A DNA stretch of 64,000 nt. Origin: an uncultured Peptococcaceae bacterium. GTDB lineage: Bacteria; Bacillota; Peptococcia; Peptococcales; Peptococcaceae. The translations under genes were made by a program, and so were the position numbers. Location of the stretch: positions 31,871-95,870 of the forward strand of contig CAJUDO010000007.1 of assembly GCA_910585405.1 (NCBI GenBank). The letters are read 5' to 3'. Each line of letters opens with the position of its first letter. Position 1 is the stretch's first letter. The notes under the pieces were generated by a model. The model had not been told where the DNA came from. It did not search any database and saw nothing but the letters and a program-made list of their open reading frames with translations. This document shows positions 8,657 through 18,181 of the stretch, piece after piece.

Positions 8657-8739
8657 GAAAAGGGAAAACAAAAACAGGAAATCGTGCGCTAGAGGGATAA
8701 TTAAAAATAGAGAATCTGTTTGCGGAAAGGAGAAACAAT

Positions 8740-9834
8740 ATGCAGCATCATAACTGGGGCCTGGGTATGCGTACCATGAAAACAGCATTGGCAATTTGGC
8801 TGGCTTTTTGGGTGTGTGATTTATTGCAATTTCAAAACAGCGCATTGGCTGCAATCACTACCATCGTAGCGGTACAGCCTTCCCTGAAAGGTTCTATGAC
8901 GACGATTAAAAATCAACTCATCGCAACCAGTTTTGGCTGCTGCTTGGCGATTATTGTAGCCTATTATTTTCATGGCAGCTACACTGCAATTGCTGTCAGT
9001 GCGGTATTGGCCATCATGCTCTGTGTACAGCTGAATTTGAAGGAAAGTATCGTCTTGTTATTGGTGACCATTATCCTCATCGGGCAAACACCCTTGGAGA
9101 ATTTTACAACGGCGATTGTCCAGCGAGTCAGTATGATTTTGATTGGTCTGCTGATTGGTTTTGGCTTGAATTTCTTTGTGCGGCCTCAGCATCGGCATCG
9201 CCTTTTAGAGCATATTGATGCGCTGCGTGGAGATTTTGAACAACTATATCGAGATTGCGCGGAGGATTTGCGGCGTACAGAACATTTGGATAAAAAGGTA
9301 GTACAGGAACAGGTCATGGCGCTGCGGGATCAGATTCAAGAGGTTCGCAATATTTATAAACTTTCGGTAGACAGCAGATTGGGGTATGATGAAACGCAGG
9401 CCAGGGATGAACTTTATTTGGCGCGACGCACGATCAACGCCCTTGCCTCTAATTTGGAACGCTTGGTGGAAATTCACCGCAGTATTGTGCTTTCTCCGCG
9501 TTTAGAGAACTGTGATGTGGTGCGGGAGCTGGTATACCAATACTTGATGGAAGTGTTGTATAATCATCAGCGTATTTATGAGGACCTGCTTTTTGATAAG
9601 CCCCTCACAGAAGAAATGATGCATGCTTTTGATTGTCGGGCAATACAGGTAGAGCAGGAAATGCTGCAAGTGTTGAAAGCAGCAGATGATTTGCTGCCGC
9701 TGCATTACTGGAATATTACTGTGGAGGCGGAGCGTATCATGTATAAGACTTGGAATTTGAGTCGCCTGAAACGCCAGATTCACGGGGAGATGGTAGATGC
9801 AGAGGAGGTAGAAGAGCTTTATCGACTGCAATAA
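8740..9834 (+). CDS. Aromatic acid exporter family (FUSC-like) membrane protein
   Basis: 364 residues. The first 145 or so contain several hydrophobic segments (about 10-30, 55-75, 78-95, 105-120, 125-145) and the family signature MRTMKTALAIWLAFWV...SALAAITTIVAVQPSLKGS. The remaining 215 residues are cytoplasmic and helical, with many Arg and Glu, matching the C-terminal domain of the ArAE/DUF939 group. Members are thought to export aromatic carboxylates, but the substrate here is unknown. Start ATG 8740 has AAAGGAG eight bases ahead. Two small genes for a membrane protein and a YlmC-like protein follow in the same direction. Confidence 0.85.
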   Translation: MQHHNWGLGMRTMKTALAIWLAFWVCDLLQFQNSALAAITTIVAVQPSLKGSMTTIKNQLIATSFGCCLAIIVAYYFHGSYTAIAVSAVLAIMLCVQLNLKESIVLLLVTIILIGQTPLENFTTAIVQRVSMILIGLLIGFGLNFFVRPQHRHRLLEHIDALRGDFEQLYRDCAEDLRRTEHLDKKVVQEQVMALRDQIQEVRNIYKLSVDSRLGYDETQARDELYLARRTINALASNLERLVEIHRSIVLSPRLENCDVVRELVYQYLMEVLYNHQRIYEDLLFDKPLTEEMMHAFDCRAIQVEQEMLQVLKAADDLLPLHYWNITVEAERIMYKTWNLSRLKRQIHGEMVDAEEVEELYRLQ

Positions 9835-9902
9835 GTCGGAAAGTTTGATAGGCCAGTTCTATTTTTCGTTCACGCATCGTATAGTGTGATGAGGTGAATA
9901 AG

Positions 9903-10229
9903 ATGATGTCTTTGGTATTATTGCTGGCAGGACTGGCTGTGTTTTTTACTATTGCACTAAAACTGCGGATGCGCAGCAATGCTTATTGGCGTGAGGAGAC
10001 CATCAGCAGCCCTCTGGCTGAGGCAATGAGCCAGTTGGTAGGAATTGCCGGAGGGATTTATCTATCATTGGTGATGCTGGTTAGTTTTTTGGGCATCGAA
10101 ATGCCGCAGAAGGTTAATTTTTTAGATATGCTTCTGGACCCGCTGGCGCTTTTATCAATTTTGCTGGCATGTCTGCAACCTCTTGTACTTTTATGTTTGC
10201 GGCGGATACTATCAGAAAGGGGACGATAA
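9903..10229 (+). CDS. Small membrane protein, unknown function
   Basis: 108 residues with three hydrophobic stretches (about 2-18, 44-65 and 75-97) and a short basic tail. ATG 9903 is preferred to GTG 9894 because GAGGTG (9891-9896) overlaps the latter. I do not recognise the family. It lies 68 bp after the exporter and 2 bp before the YlmC-like gene, so the three are probably co-transcribed. Confidence 0.7.
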   Translation: MMSLVLLLAGLAVFFTIALKLRMRSNAYWREETISSPLAEAMSQLVGIAGGIYLSLVMLVSFLGIEMPQKVNFLDMLLDPLALLSILLACLQPLVLLCLRRILSERGR

Positions 10230-10231
10230 AC

Positions 10232-10516
10232 ATGGATTGCGGGACCATACGGCTCAGCGATTTGGTAGGCAAGAATATTGTAAATATTTATGATGGTGTA
10301 CGATTGGGTGTGATTTATGAACCGAATCTTTCTTTTGATTCTGAGACAGGGAAAATTGAACAGCTTTATCTGGGTGGGCGTAATGGATTTACTGGGATGT
10401 GGTCGGAAAAACACAGTTTGCAGATTCCCTGGTCCGCTGTGCATAAAATCGGTCAGGAAGTTGTGATTGTGGATATGGGGCAGAGTCCGATGCGGTATAA
10501 GCGTAATCTGTTTTAA
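10232..10516 (+). CDS. YlmC/YmxH family PRC-barrel protein
   Basis: 94 residues, MDCGTIRLSDLVGKNIVNIYDGVRLG and IPWSAVHKIGQEVVIVDM, which matches the YlmC/YmxH group of small PRC-barrel proteins annotated as sporulation-related in Firmicutes. Function is not established. ATG 10232 follows GAAAGGGG and is two bases after the stop of the preceding gene; the longer frame from 10169 lies inside that gene. Presence does not prove that the organism sporulates. Confidence 0.85.
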   Translation: MDCGTIRLSDLVGKNIVNIYDGVRLGVIYEPNLSFDSETGKIEQLYLGGRNGFTGMWSEKHSLQIPWSAVHKIGQEVVIVDMGQSPMRYKRNLF

Positions 10517-10546
10517 CGCTTTTGTCTTTTTTCTTTGAATTTTTAA

Positions 10547-10576
10547 TTGCAGATATACTAATACTTGTATTATAAT
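10547..10576 (+). promoter_or_regulatory. glnS promoter
   Basis: TTGCAG (10547-10552), 18-base spacer, TATAAT (10571-10576), 33 bases before the GTG of glnS. Confidence 0.65.
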
Positions 10577-10609
10577 AAAGCATAACTATTTTTAGTAGGA
10601 GGAACCATT

Positions 10610-12277
10610 GTGACAGTAACAAGTACATCAAATTTTATTCAGGCAATCATTGATGAAGACGTAGCCAATGGCGCGCAGGATATATATACTCGTTTTCCGC
10701 CGGAACCAAATGGTTATTTGCATGTAGGTCATGCAAAATCCATTTGTCTCAACTTCGGTTTGGCAGAACGAAACCACGGCCGGTGCAATCTGCGGTTTGA
10801 TGATACCAATCCCGTGAAGGAAGATACCGAATTCGTAGATTCTATCAAAGAAGATGTGGAATGGCTGGGTTTTCACTGGACGGGCAATGTGCATTATGCT
10901 TCAGACTATTTTCAAACCTTTTACGATTGTGCAGTCCATTTAATTAAAGAAGGTAAAGCCTTTGTATGCGATTTGACAGCGGAAGAAATGCGGGAATATC
11001 GCGGTACCCTGACCGAACCGGGCAAAAACAGTCCCTATCGTGAACGTTCCGTGGAGGAAAATCTGGCTTTATTTGAGGAGATGAAGCAAGGAAACTTTGC
11101 CGACGGTGCCAAAGTTTTGCGGGCCAAAATTGATATGGCTTCGCCCAATATCAATCTCCGTGATCCAATCATTTACCGTATAGCCAAGGCCCATCATCAC
11201 CGTACCGGTGATCAGTGGTGCATTTATCCCATGTATGATTTTGCCCACCCTATTTCCGATGCCATTGAAGGGATTACCCATTCGGTGTGTACGCTGGAGT
11301 TTGAGGATCACAGACCATTGTATGACTGGGTATTGGACAACTTGATGGACTTTGCTGCTTTTCCGTCTCGCCCTCATCAGTATGAATTTGCTAGATTAGA
11401 GCTGAACAACACCATCACCAGTAAACGCAAACTGAAAAGATTAGTGGATGAGGGGATTGTGGATGGCTGGGACGATCCTCGTATGCCTACCATTTCTGGA
11501 ATGCGTCGGCGCGGTTATACACCGGAAGCTATTCGTAATTTCTGTGATATGATAGGAGTATCTAAGAGCAATAGCAAGGTAGAATTCCCTATGCTGGAGT
11601 ATTGCTTGCGGGAAGATTTGAATCAAAATGCTCCCCGTGCTATGGTGGTGTTGGACCCTCTGAAAATCACTATTACCAATTATCCAGAGGGACAGATTGA
11701 ATATCTGACTGCGGAAGTCAATCCCAATCAGCCGGAAAAGGGCACGTATCAGGTGCCCTTTGGCAGAGAAATTTATATTGAGCGGGAGGATTTCAGAGAA
11801 GAAGCAAATAATAAATTTTTCCGCTTGAAACCGGGTAAAGAAGTGCGGCTAAAATATGCTTATATTATTCAGTGTGATGAAGTGATAAAAGATGCCGAGG
11901 GCAACATTGTTGAATTAAAGTGCAGCTATGATCCCACGACCCGCAGCGGGATGGAAAATGCTGCTCGTAAGGTGAAGGGGACGCTGCACTGGGTAGAGGC
12001 CTCCACTGCTTTGGATGCAGAGGTGCATATGCTGGACTTCTTGTTATTGCCGGAGCAGGGAGACGGGGATTTTATGGAATATTTGAATCCTGATTCTTTA
12101 GTAGTAAAAACAGGCTGCAAGGTAACTCCTGACATGAAGGATGCAAAACAAGGAGAAACTTTTCAGTTTTTGCGCAATGGATATTTCTGCGTAGACAGCA
12201 AATACTCCACGCCGGAGCATCTGGTGTTTAACCAGACTGTATCCTTGAAGGGTAGTTATAAACCAGAAGAAAAGTAA
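10610..12277 (+). CDS. glnS: Glutaminyl-tRNA synthetase
   Basis: 555 residues. Class I synthetase: HIGH motif as [15 protein letters not shown], the GlnRS and GluRS-shared FRFDDTNP-type motif as [15 protein letters not shown], and KMSKS as [11 protein letters not shown]. The two C-terminal beta-barrels for anticodon recognition follow (about residues 340-550), so it is true GlnRS rather than GluRS. It charges tRNA-Gln directly, without the Glu-tRNA amidotransferase route. GTG 10610 has AGGAGG seven bases ahead. Most Firmicutes lack this enzyme, so transfer is likely at some point in the lineage. Stands alone between its own promoter and terminator. Confidence 0.95.
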   Translation: MTVTSTSNFIQAIIDEDVANGAQDIYTRFPPEPNGYLHVGHAKSICLNFGLAERNHGRCNLRFDDTNPVKEDTEFVDSIKEDVEWLGFHWTGNVHYASDYFQTFYDCAVHLIKEGKAFVCDLTAEEMREYRGTLTEPGKNSPYRERSVEENLALFEEMKQGNFADGAKVLRAKIDMASPNINLRDPIIYRIAKAHHHRTGDQWCIYPMYDFAHPISDAIEGITHSVCTLEFEDHRPLYDWVLDNLMDFAAFPSRPHQYEFARLELNNTITSKRKLKRLVDEGIVDGWDDPRMPTISGMRRRGYTPEAIRNFCDMIGVSKSNSKVEFPMLEYCLREDLNQNAPRAMVVLDPLKITITNYPEGQIEYLTAEVNPNQPEKGTYQVPFGREIYIEREDFREEANNKFFRLKPGKEVRLKYAYIIQCDEVIKDAEGNIVELKCSYDPTTRSGMENAARKVKGTLHWVEASTALDAEVHMLDFLLLPEQGDGDFMEYLNPDSLVVKTGCKVTPDMKDAKQGETFQFLRNGYFCVDSKYSTPEHLVFNQTVSLKGSYKPEEK

Positions 12278-12291
12278 AAAAATAGGAGATA

Positions 12292-12333
12292 ATATCTGAG
12301 ATAAAGTTTCTGTTATCTCAGATATTTTTCTAT
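12292..12333 (+). terminator. glnS terminator
   Basis: Perfect twelve-base stem (12292-12303 with 12314-12325, ATATCTGAGATA/TATCTCAGATAT), ten-base loop, then TTTTCTATTTG. Confidence 0.85.
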
Positions 12334-12403
12334 TTGTTTGCTGCACATGTGCATCATGCAGTAAAAAGTTTGTATTGATAATTTGAGAAAGGAAACAAGA
12401 GCC

Positions 12404-13042
12404 ATGGAAATCATGAAAATTTATGAAAAAATTGATCATACCCAATTAAAACAAACCGCAGATTGGTCGTCTATCCAAAAGTTATGTGATGAAGCGATAG
12501 CGGGCGGCGCGGCCTCAGTCTGCATTCCGCCCTGCTATGTGGCACAGGTGCGCGCTTATGTGCAGCGGCAAATTCCTATTTGCACAGTAATCGGCTTTCC
12601 CAACGGGTATCAGACAACAGCAGTAAAGGTGGCGGAAACGAAGGACGCAATTGAAAATGGTGCGGATGAGATTGATATGGTAATCAACTTGTGCGATGTG
12701 AAAAACGATAGCTTTGACAAAGTAGCTGAGGAAATTCGGCAGTTAAAAAAAGTTTGTGGTTTTCGGACCTTGAAAGTTATTGTGGAAACGTGTTGTTTGA
12801 CCAAGGTAGAAAAAATAAAGCTTTGCCAAATTGTAACAGAAGCCGGAGCTGATTATATCAAAACCAGCACTGGTTTTGGAAATGCCGGCGCAACTGTGGA
12901 AGATGTTCGACTTTTTCGAGAATATACAGGAGAAAATGTAAAAATCAAAGCAGCAGGAGGCATTCGCGATATAGAGACAGCCGAAGCTTTGATTGAAGCC
13001 GGTGCGGATCGTTTGGGCAGCAGTGCATTGTTAAAGCGATAG
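12404..13042 (+). CDS. deoC: Deoxyribose-phosphate aldolase
   Basis: 212 residues from ATG 12404, which has AGAAAGGAAA ahead; the longer frame from 12383 has no ribosome site. Cleaves 2-deoxyribose 5-phosphate to glyceraldehyde 3-phosphate and acetaldehyde in deoxynucleoside breakdown. The Schiff-base Lys is in YIKTSTGF (153), the proton-relay Lys in KIKAAGGIRD (182), and the Asp in DEIDMVIN near 90. No other deo genes are adjacent. The response regulator begins 30 bp downstream with no visible promoter or terminator between, so read-through is likely. Confidence 0.95.
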   Translation: MEIMKIYEKIDHTQLKQTADWSSIQKLCDEAIAGGAASVCIPPCYVAQVRAYVQRQIPICTVIGFPNGYQTTAVKVAETKDAIENGADEIDMVINLCDVKNDSFDKVAEEIRQLKKVCGFRTLKVIVETCCLTKVEKIKLCQIVTEAGADYIKTSTGFGNAGATVEDVRLFREYTGENVKIKAAGGIRDIETAEALIEAGADRLGSSALLKR

Positions 13043-13072
13043 AATAGCATAAAAATATAAAGGGTTGCAAAT

Positions 13073-13762
13073 ATGATGAGACGTATATTTTTTGTAGAAG
13101 ATGATTTGAATTTAATTACTGGTTTATCCTTTGCGTTAAAAAAACAGGGGTACGAGCTTGTTATTGCCAGGACAAGCGCTGAGGCAGAACGGCTGTGGCA
13201 GGAAGGAAACTATGATTTAGTTATTTTGGATATATCGCTTCCCGATGGATCAGGATTTGATTTATGTGAAAGAATACGCAGTACATCCAAGGTGCCCATT
13301 ATGTTTTTGACTGCAGCAGATGAAGAGACTGATATTATCATGGGGCTTGATATTGGTGGCGATGATTACATCACCAAACCCTTTAAGCTGGCAGTATTTT
13401 TGTCCCGCATCAATGCAATTCTGCGCAGAAGTGAAAATTTCAATCAAGCTAAAACAGAATTGTATTCCAATGGCATCCGGGTACAGTTGCTCAAGGGAGA
13501 AGTTTATAAACAGGGAATACCTATCGAGTTGACTGCAAGTGAGTATAAGCTGTTATGTCTGTTTATGGAAAATCCTGATATTGTGCTCTCGCCAGAACAA
13601 ATATTGAGTAAGCTTTGGGACTGCGACGCAAATTACATAGACAATAATACGCTGACGGTCTATATTCGTCGGCTGCGCACGAAGATTGAGGACAATCCTG
13701 CTCTTCCGAAAAATATTGTGACTGTTCGTCGTATGGGTTATAAATGGAATACTGTGGATTGA
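13073..13762 (+). CDS. Response regulator, OmpR/PhoB family
   Basis: 229 residues. Receiver domain 1-120 with acidic pocket VEDD (9-11), phospho-acceptor Asp53 in LVILDISLPDGSGF, Thr in FLTAADEE and Lys in YITKPFKL. Winged-helix DNA-binding domain from 130 on (LTASEYKLLCLFMENP, YIRRLRTKIEDNP, VRRMGYKW). Followed directly by its kinase and by an ABC transporter, a layout known from Firmicute modules that sense and resist antimicrobial peptides or envelope stress. Likely target is the transporter promoter region near 14833. Start is ATG 13073 or 13076. Confidence 0.93.
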   Translation: MMRRIFFVEDDLNLITGLSFALKKQGYELVIARTSAEAERLWQEGNYDLVILDISLPDGSGFDLCERIRSTSKVPIMFLTAADEETDIIMGLDIGGDDYITKPFKLAVFLSRINAILRRSENFNQAKTELYSNGIRVQLLKGEVYKQGIPIELTASEYKLLCLFMENPDIVLSPEQILSKLWDCDANYIDNNTLTVYIRRLRTKIEDNPALPKNIVTVRRMGYKWNTVD

Positions 13763-13770
13763 GGTGCGCT

Positions 13771-14808
13771 GTGAAATTATTGGTAAATCAAAAAACAAAA
13801 TTTCTTTTTTTCAGTGTACTGCTGTTGATGGCGATATTTACACTGTTTTCTGCTATCTGCATTAAAGCGGCGTTAAATAATGCAGCGGTTTATGTGCTGG
13901 TAATTTCTATAGCTATGGAAATTTTCATTTTAGTGATTTTTTACTGGTATCTTAGGGGACAAAGTACAATCGTAGAGACAGCCATTGGACAGATTGATGA
14001 CTACATTTCAGGAGATCATGATGTACGCATTTCCTGTGATGAGGAAGGGGAATTATATCTCCTGTTTCATAAAATTAATTCTCTGGCAGCAATTTTAAAT
14101 GCCCATGCTGAGAATGAGAGACGTTCAAAAATATTCATGAAGGAGACGATTTCTGATATTTCTCATCAGCTGAAAACGCCTTTGGCGGCATTGAATATCT
14201 ATAACGGTATTCTGCAGGAGGAGACGGAGAAGATGCCGGTTCTCAAAGAATTTACTTCTTTATCCGAACAGGAGCTTGACCGAATCGGGACGCTTGTTCA
14301 AAATCTATTGAAAATCACTAAGCTGGATGCGGGGACGATTGTGTTGGAGAAGAACTTTGAAAATCTGGCGGAAATGGTGTATTCTGTTGAAAAGCATTTT
14401 GTTTATCAGGCCGAGCAGACAGGAAAGACGTTATCTATATCCGGCGATGATAAGGTTGTCCTGCTATGCGACAGGAGTTGGCTGACAGAGGCTATCAACA
14501 ATATTGTGAAAAATGCCTTTGACCATACAAATGCGGGAGATACAATAGAAATTGTTTGGAGAGAACTTGCTTCAGTGATTCAGCTTACTATTCGGGATAA
14601 TGGCAGCGGTATTCATGCGGAAGATTTGCCTCATATCTTTAAACGCTTCTATCGCAGTCGTTTTTCTCAGGATGCACAAGGGATTGGGCTGGGACTTTCT
14701 TTGGCAAAGGCGATTATCGAAAGCCATGGCGGAACCATTGAAGTGGACAGTGAACTGGGAGTCGGCACAAGTTTTACGATGAATTTTATAATTCCTACAA
14801 AATTGTAG
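13771..14808 (+). CDS. Sensor histidine kinase
   Basis: 345 residues from GTG 13771, with GAGG six bases ahead; the frame open from 13744 overlaps the regulator and has no ribosome site. Two membrane helices (about 10-30 and 38-60) are joined by a very short loop, so there is no large external sensor, as in kinases that sense through a partner transporter. A linker and the phospho-acceptor H-box follow (SDISHQLKTPLAAL, His132), then N box NNIVKNAFDHT, G1 IRDNGSGI, F box HIFKRFYR and G2 GIGLGLSLAK. Partner of the upstream regulator. Confidence 0.93.
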   Translation: MKLLVNQKTKFLFFSVLLLMAIFTLFSAICIKAALNNAAVYVLVISIAMEIFILVIFYWYLRGQSTIVETAIGQIDDYISGDHDVRISCDEEGELYLLFHKINSLAAILNAHAENERRSKIFMKETISDISHQLKTPLAALNIYNGILQEETEKMPVLKEFTSLSEQELDRIGTLVQNLLKITKLDAGTIVLEKNFENLAEMVYSVEKHFVYQAEQTGKTLSISGDDKVVLLCDRSWLTEAINNIVKNAFDHTNAGDTIEIVWRELASVIQLTIRDNGSGIHAEDLPHIFKRFYRSRFSQDAQGIGLGLSLAKAIIESHGGTIEVDSELGVGTSFTMNFIIPTKL

Positions 14809-14832
14809 GCTGTACGTCATCTTGTGGTAGGG

Positions 14833-14872
14833 TTGATATGATACTCTTTCTATATCAAAAAAGAAAGAGGGG
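14833..14872 (+). promoter_or_regulatory. Interleaved hairpins over the transporter ribosome site
   Basis: TTGATAT (14833-14839) can pair with ATATCAA (14852-14858). CTCTTTC (14844-14850), in the loop of that stem, can pair with GAAAGAG (14863-14869), which covers part of the ribosome site GAGGGG (14867-14872) of the ABC gene. The two stems interleave like a pseudoknot. Could be an RNA switch or, for the first repeat, a regulator site. Confidence 0.4.
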
Positions 14873-14881
14873 TAGAACCAA

Positions 14882-15565
14882 ATGGATTTATTAAATGTTG
14901 AAAACCTATCTAAAATTTATGGGAAAGGAGATACAAGTGTATATGCCTTGAAAGAAGTAAGCTTCTCTGTTCCCAAGGGTGAATTTGTTGCTGTTGTCGG
15001 TGAATCAGGATCAGGCAAAAGTACTTTACTGAATATGATTGGCGCATTGGACACACCCACTTCTGGGAAGGTGTACATTGACGGCAAGGATATTTTTTCT
15101 ATGAAAGAGCGTAACCTGACAATTTTTCGGCGCAGAAATATTGGTTTTATTTTTCAGAGCTTCAATTTGATTCCCGAATTAACTGTGGAGCAGAATATAA
15201 TTTTTCCTGTACTGCTGGATTATCAGAAGCCCAACCGAGCATATTTAGAAGAATTACTGACAGTACTCAATCTCAAAGAACGCCGTCATCATCTGCCCAG
15301 CCAATTATCCGGCGGCCAGCAGCAGCGCGTGGCAATCGGACGTGCGCTGATTACCCGGCCAGCCTTGATTCTCGCCGACGAGCCTACAGGAAATTTGGAC
15401 GCGCGGAATACCAGTGAGGTGATTTCACTGCTCAAGGAAGCTTCCAGACTCTATGAGCAGACCATCGTTATGATTACCCACAGCAGAAGTATCTCTCAAT
15501 CTGCGGACCGGATTTTACGCGTATCCGACGGCGAACTGACCGATTTTGGGAGGTGCCGGGAATGA
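14882..15565 (+). CDS. ABC transporter ATP-binding protein (MacB/LolD type)
   Basis: 227 residues. Walker [10 protein letters not shown] (about 40-48), Q loop [13 protein letters not shown], signature [15 protein letters not shown], Walker [13 protein letters not shown] and switch His in MITHSRS. The sequence belongs to the MacB/LolD/FtsE group that pairs with FtsX-type permeases and acts as a mechanotransmitter rather than an ordinary pump. ATG overlaps nothing upstream; the stop overlaps the permease ATG as ATGA, so the two are translationally coupled. Confidence 0.94.
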   Translation: MDLLNVENLSKIYGKGDTSVYALKEVSFSVPKGEFVAVVGESGSGKSTLLNMIGALDTPTSGKVYIDGKDIFSMKERNLTIFRRRNIGFIFQSFNLIPELTVEQNIIFPVLLDYQKPNRAYLEELLTVLNLKERRHHLPSQLSGGQQQRVAIGRALITRPALILADEPTGNLDARNTSEVISLLKEASRLYEQTIVMITHSRSISQSADRILRVSDGELTDFGRCRE

Positions 15566-17895
15566 AAAGCTACCTCAATCTTATTTCGATTTCTGCCAAA
15601 GCGCGTAGAAATCAGAATCGCATGACGATCCTATGTATTATTATTTCTGTTTTGTTGGTGACGACGATTTTCAGTGTTGCCGATATGATGATTCGGATGG
15701 AAAGTGATTTTATGCTGACTAAGCATGGGAATTGGCATGTCTCTATTGAACAAGTTTCGCAGGATATTGCAGAGAATATCAAACAGCGCTCTGACGTTGC
15801 AGCGCTGGGTTGGGCGGAAACTTTCAATGTAGATTGTGATGCGCCCTATTATATTGGCGACCGAAAAGCGGTGCTGTGCGGAACAGATGAGACCTATATG
15901 ACTCAGATTGCCAATGGTGTATCGGAAGGTGTTTTTCCGCAAAGTAAAAATGAAATTATGCTTACAGAAAATGCAAAGCTGGTTTTAGATGCGAAAATCG
16001 GAGATGTTTTTACGTTGTATACGCCAGCAGGGGAAACGGATTTTGTCGTATCCGGTTTTGGCACTGATGATAAAGAATATTATCAGGGGCAATTCTATGC
16101 GTTAGGTGTTACCATGACGCGGGAGGCTTTTGAGATGATAATGGAACAAAATGGTTTGCTAAACTATGCTCCCACTTGCTATATTCAATTTCAGGATGCC
16201 GCAAAAGCTGCTGACGCAATTCCCCAATTAAAAGCGCAATATTCCTTCACCGACAATTTGATTTCAGAAAATACTGGCGTGATGGCAATGGCGGGAAAAA
16301 GTAACAATGAATCAATGAAAAACATTTATGGTATTGCAGCCATGTTATTCTTTTTAGTTCTTTTTGCCGGTGTGTTGATGATTTCCGGCAGTATGAACAG
16401 TAACGTAGCACAGCGAATTCAATTTTTTGGAATGATGCGTTGTATTGGCGCAAGTAGGCAGCAGATTATTCGTTTTGTTCGACTGGAGGCGTTGAACTGG
16501 TGCAAGACAGCGGTTCCCGTTGGATTAGCCTTTGGTACAGCTATAAGCTGGGGGCTCTGCTGTTGGCTCCGTTATGGTATTGGCGGAGAATTTGCTGCAA
16601 CGCCTGTATTTAAGTTCAGTCCTATCGGGCTTACTTGTGGCGCTGTCGTTGGTGTTGTAACGGTTCTTCTGGCAGCAAGATCCCCTGCTAAGCGCGCGGC
16701 CGGAGTTTCTCCTGTCATGGCGGTCTCAGGCAACGCAGGTGATCCTCGCTCGCTACGGCATGGAGCGAAACATAGCTTTGGCAAAATAGAGAGCGTGCTG
16801 GGTGTGCATCATGCAGTAGCTCACAGAAAAAATTGGATTTTGATGACAGCTTCTTTTTCTCTTAGCATTATTTTGTTTCTCAGTTTTTCAGTGGGAATGG
16901 ACTTGGCCTATGCGTTACTTCCCAGCCTGCGTTCCTGGCAGCCTGATGTAACGCTTTGTGGATATAGAAATGCGCTGGTATTGGATAGGAACCTTACAGA
17001 GAAAATTACTGCAATACCCGGTGTGGCTCAAGTTTGGGGCAGCTCTTATATGAACCATATTCCCGTGACTTCCTCATGTTCTTCTGTGGACCAGGTCAAT
17101 TTAGTTTCTTATGATACGTATATGATGGAATATGCCAAGGAAAGCATTTCGCAAGGCAATATTTCAGCGATTACCGGAGATGGCAACAAGGTCATGACTA
17201 TCTATAATCGAGATAATCCGCTAAAGGTAGGGGACACCATACAACTGGTGGAAACAGAACTTGAAGTTGCCTGTGCATTGTCTGATGGGCTGTTTTCCGC
17301 TGAACGAATTGTGATTTGTCCTGAGGAAATTTTTGACCGTTTGGTAGGCGAACAAAAGTATAATCTGATTGGAGTGCAATTTGCTAACGATGCAGATGAA
17401 CAGACAGTGAAACAGATAGCAGAGCTTGCTGCACCAAATGTTATTTTCAGCGATGACCGTGAAAGAAATAAAGAAGATACTGCTACCTATTTTGCAGCGA
17501 GAGGCGTGGTATATGGTTTCCTGATTATTATTGCTCTGATTACCATTTTTAATATGCTTAACAGCATTTCTATGAGTGTGTCCGCACGGATTAAGCAATA
17601 TGGCGCAATGCGTGCAGTGGGTATGGATGACAGGCAGCTTACACGAATGATTTCAGCGGAGGCAGTTACTTATGCAGTTTCTGGATTGTTGGTTGGGTTG
17701 TGCATAGGAGTTCCTCTCAGCAAATATCTCTATACCCGTTTGATTACAGAGCATTTTGGGGTTGCGTGGTCCGCACCGGTGGGCTTGTTGCTGATCATTG
17801 CAGTATTTGTACTTGCTACTGCTTTTGCTGCAGTATATGCTCCGGCAAAAAGGATACGGGCAATGGCCATTACAGAAACCATCAATGAATTGTAA
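15562..17895 (+). CDS. FtsX-family ABC permease with two FtsX domains
   Basis: 777 residues from ATG 15562 (GGGAGG eight bases ahead), which overlaps the ATP-binding gene by four bases. One membrane helix near 20-40, a large external domain to about 245, three helices in 250-380 (the first FtsX domain, MMRCIGASRQQIIRFV), another helix near 425, a second external domain, then a second FtsX domain from about 650 on (YGAMRAVGMDDRQLTRMI) with three helices. With the kinase that lacks a sensor domain, it likely forms a sensing and extrusion unit for a toxic amphiphile. The substrate is unknown. Confidence 0.92.
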   Translation: MKSYLNLISISAKARRNQNRMTILCIIISVLLVTTIFSVADMMIRMESDFMLTKHGNWHVSIEQVSQDIAENIKQRSDVAALGWAETFNVDCDAPYYIGDRKAVLCGTDETYMTQIANGVSEGVFPQSKNEIMLTENAKLVLDAKIGDVFTLYTPAGETDFVVSGFGTDDKEYYQGQFYALGVTMTREAFEMIMEQNGLLNYAPTCYIQFQDAAKAADAIPQLKAQYSFTDNLISENTGVMAMAGKSNNESMKNIYGIAAMLFFLVLFAGVLMISGSMNSNVAQRIQFFGMMRCIGASRQQIIRFVRLEALNWCKTAVPVGLAFGTAISWGLCCWLRYGIGGEFAATPVFKFSPIGLTCGAVVGVVTVLLAARSPAKRAAGVSPVMAVSGNAGDPRSLRHGAKHSFGKIESVLGVHHAVAHRKNWILMTASFSLSIILFLSFSVGMDLAYALLPSLRSWQPDVTLCGYRNALVLDRNLTEKITAIPGVAQVWGSSYMNHIPVTSSCSSVDQVNLVSYDTYMMEYAKESISQGNISAITGDGNKVMTIYNRDNPLKVGDTIQLVETELEVACALSDGLFSAERIVICPEEIFDRLVGEQKYNLIGVQFANDADEQTVKQIAELAAPNVIFSDDRERNKEDTATYFAARGVVYGFLIIIALITIFNMLNSISMSVSARIKQYGAMRAVGMDDRQLTRMISAEAVTYAVSGLLVGLCIGVPLSKYLYTRLITEHFGVAWSAPVGLLLIIAVFVLATAFAAVYAPAKRIRAMAITETINEL

Positions 17896-17935
17896 TAAGC
17901 CAGATATAGGCTTTTGATGTAAAATGTTGAATAAG

Positions 17936-17988
17936 AACCGGTTCCTAAAAATCAGAAAGTCGTGAATGTTGGGGAACCGGTTTTTTAT
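17936..17988 (+). terminator. Terminator of the two-component/ABC cluster
   Basis: Perfect ten-base arms AACCGGTTCC (17936-17945) and GGAACCGGTT (17973-17982) with a 27-base loop, followed by TTTTTT. Confidence 0.75.
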
Positions 17989-18181
17989 GTTAATTAAGGT
18001 AAAGCCAACACAGGTTTTTATGTAATTATTTTATGAAATCCTTCTATTTTGCAGGATTTTTTCTTTCTTTCAAGGAAATTTTGTAAAGAATAAGATGCTG
18101 TGAAGTTGCTTTTCTGTGAAAAATTTTTATGATATAATGTAGCGACTGGACAGAGTTGTGAGAAAAAGGAGAGAACGATTT

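Noticed and set aside
13043..13072. Promoter between deoC and the response regulator
   Set aside because: Only 30 AT-rich bases with no convincing -35/-10 pair.
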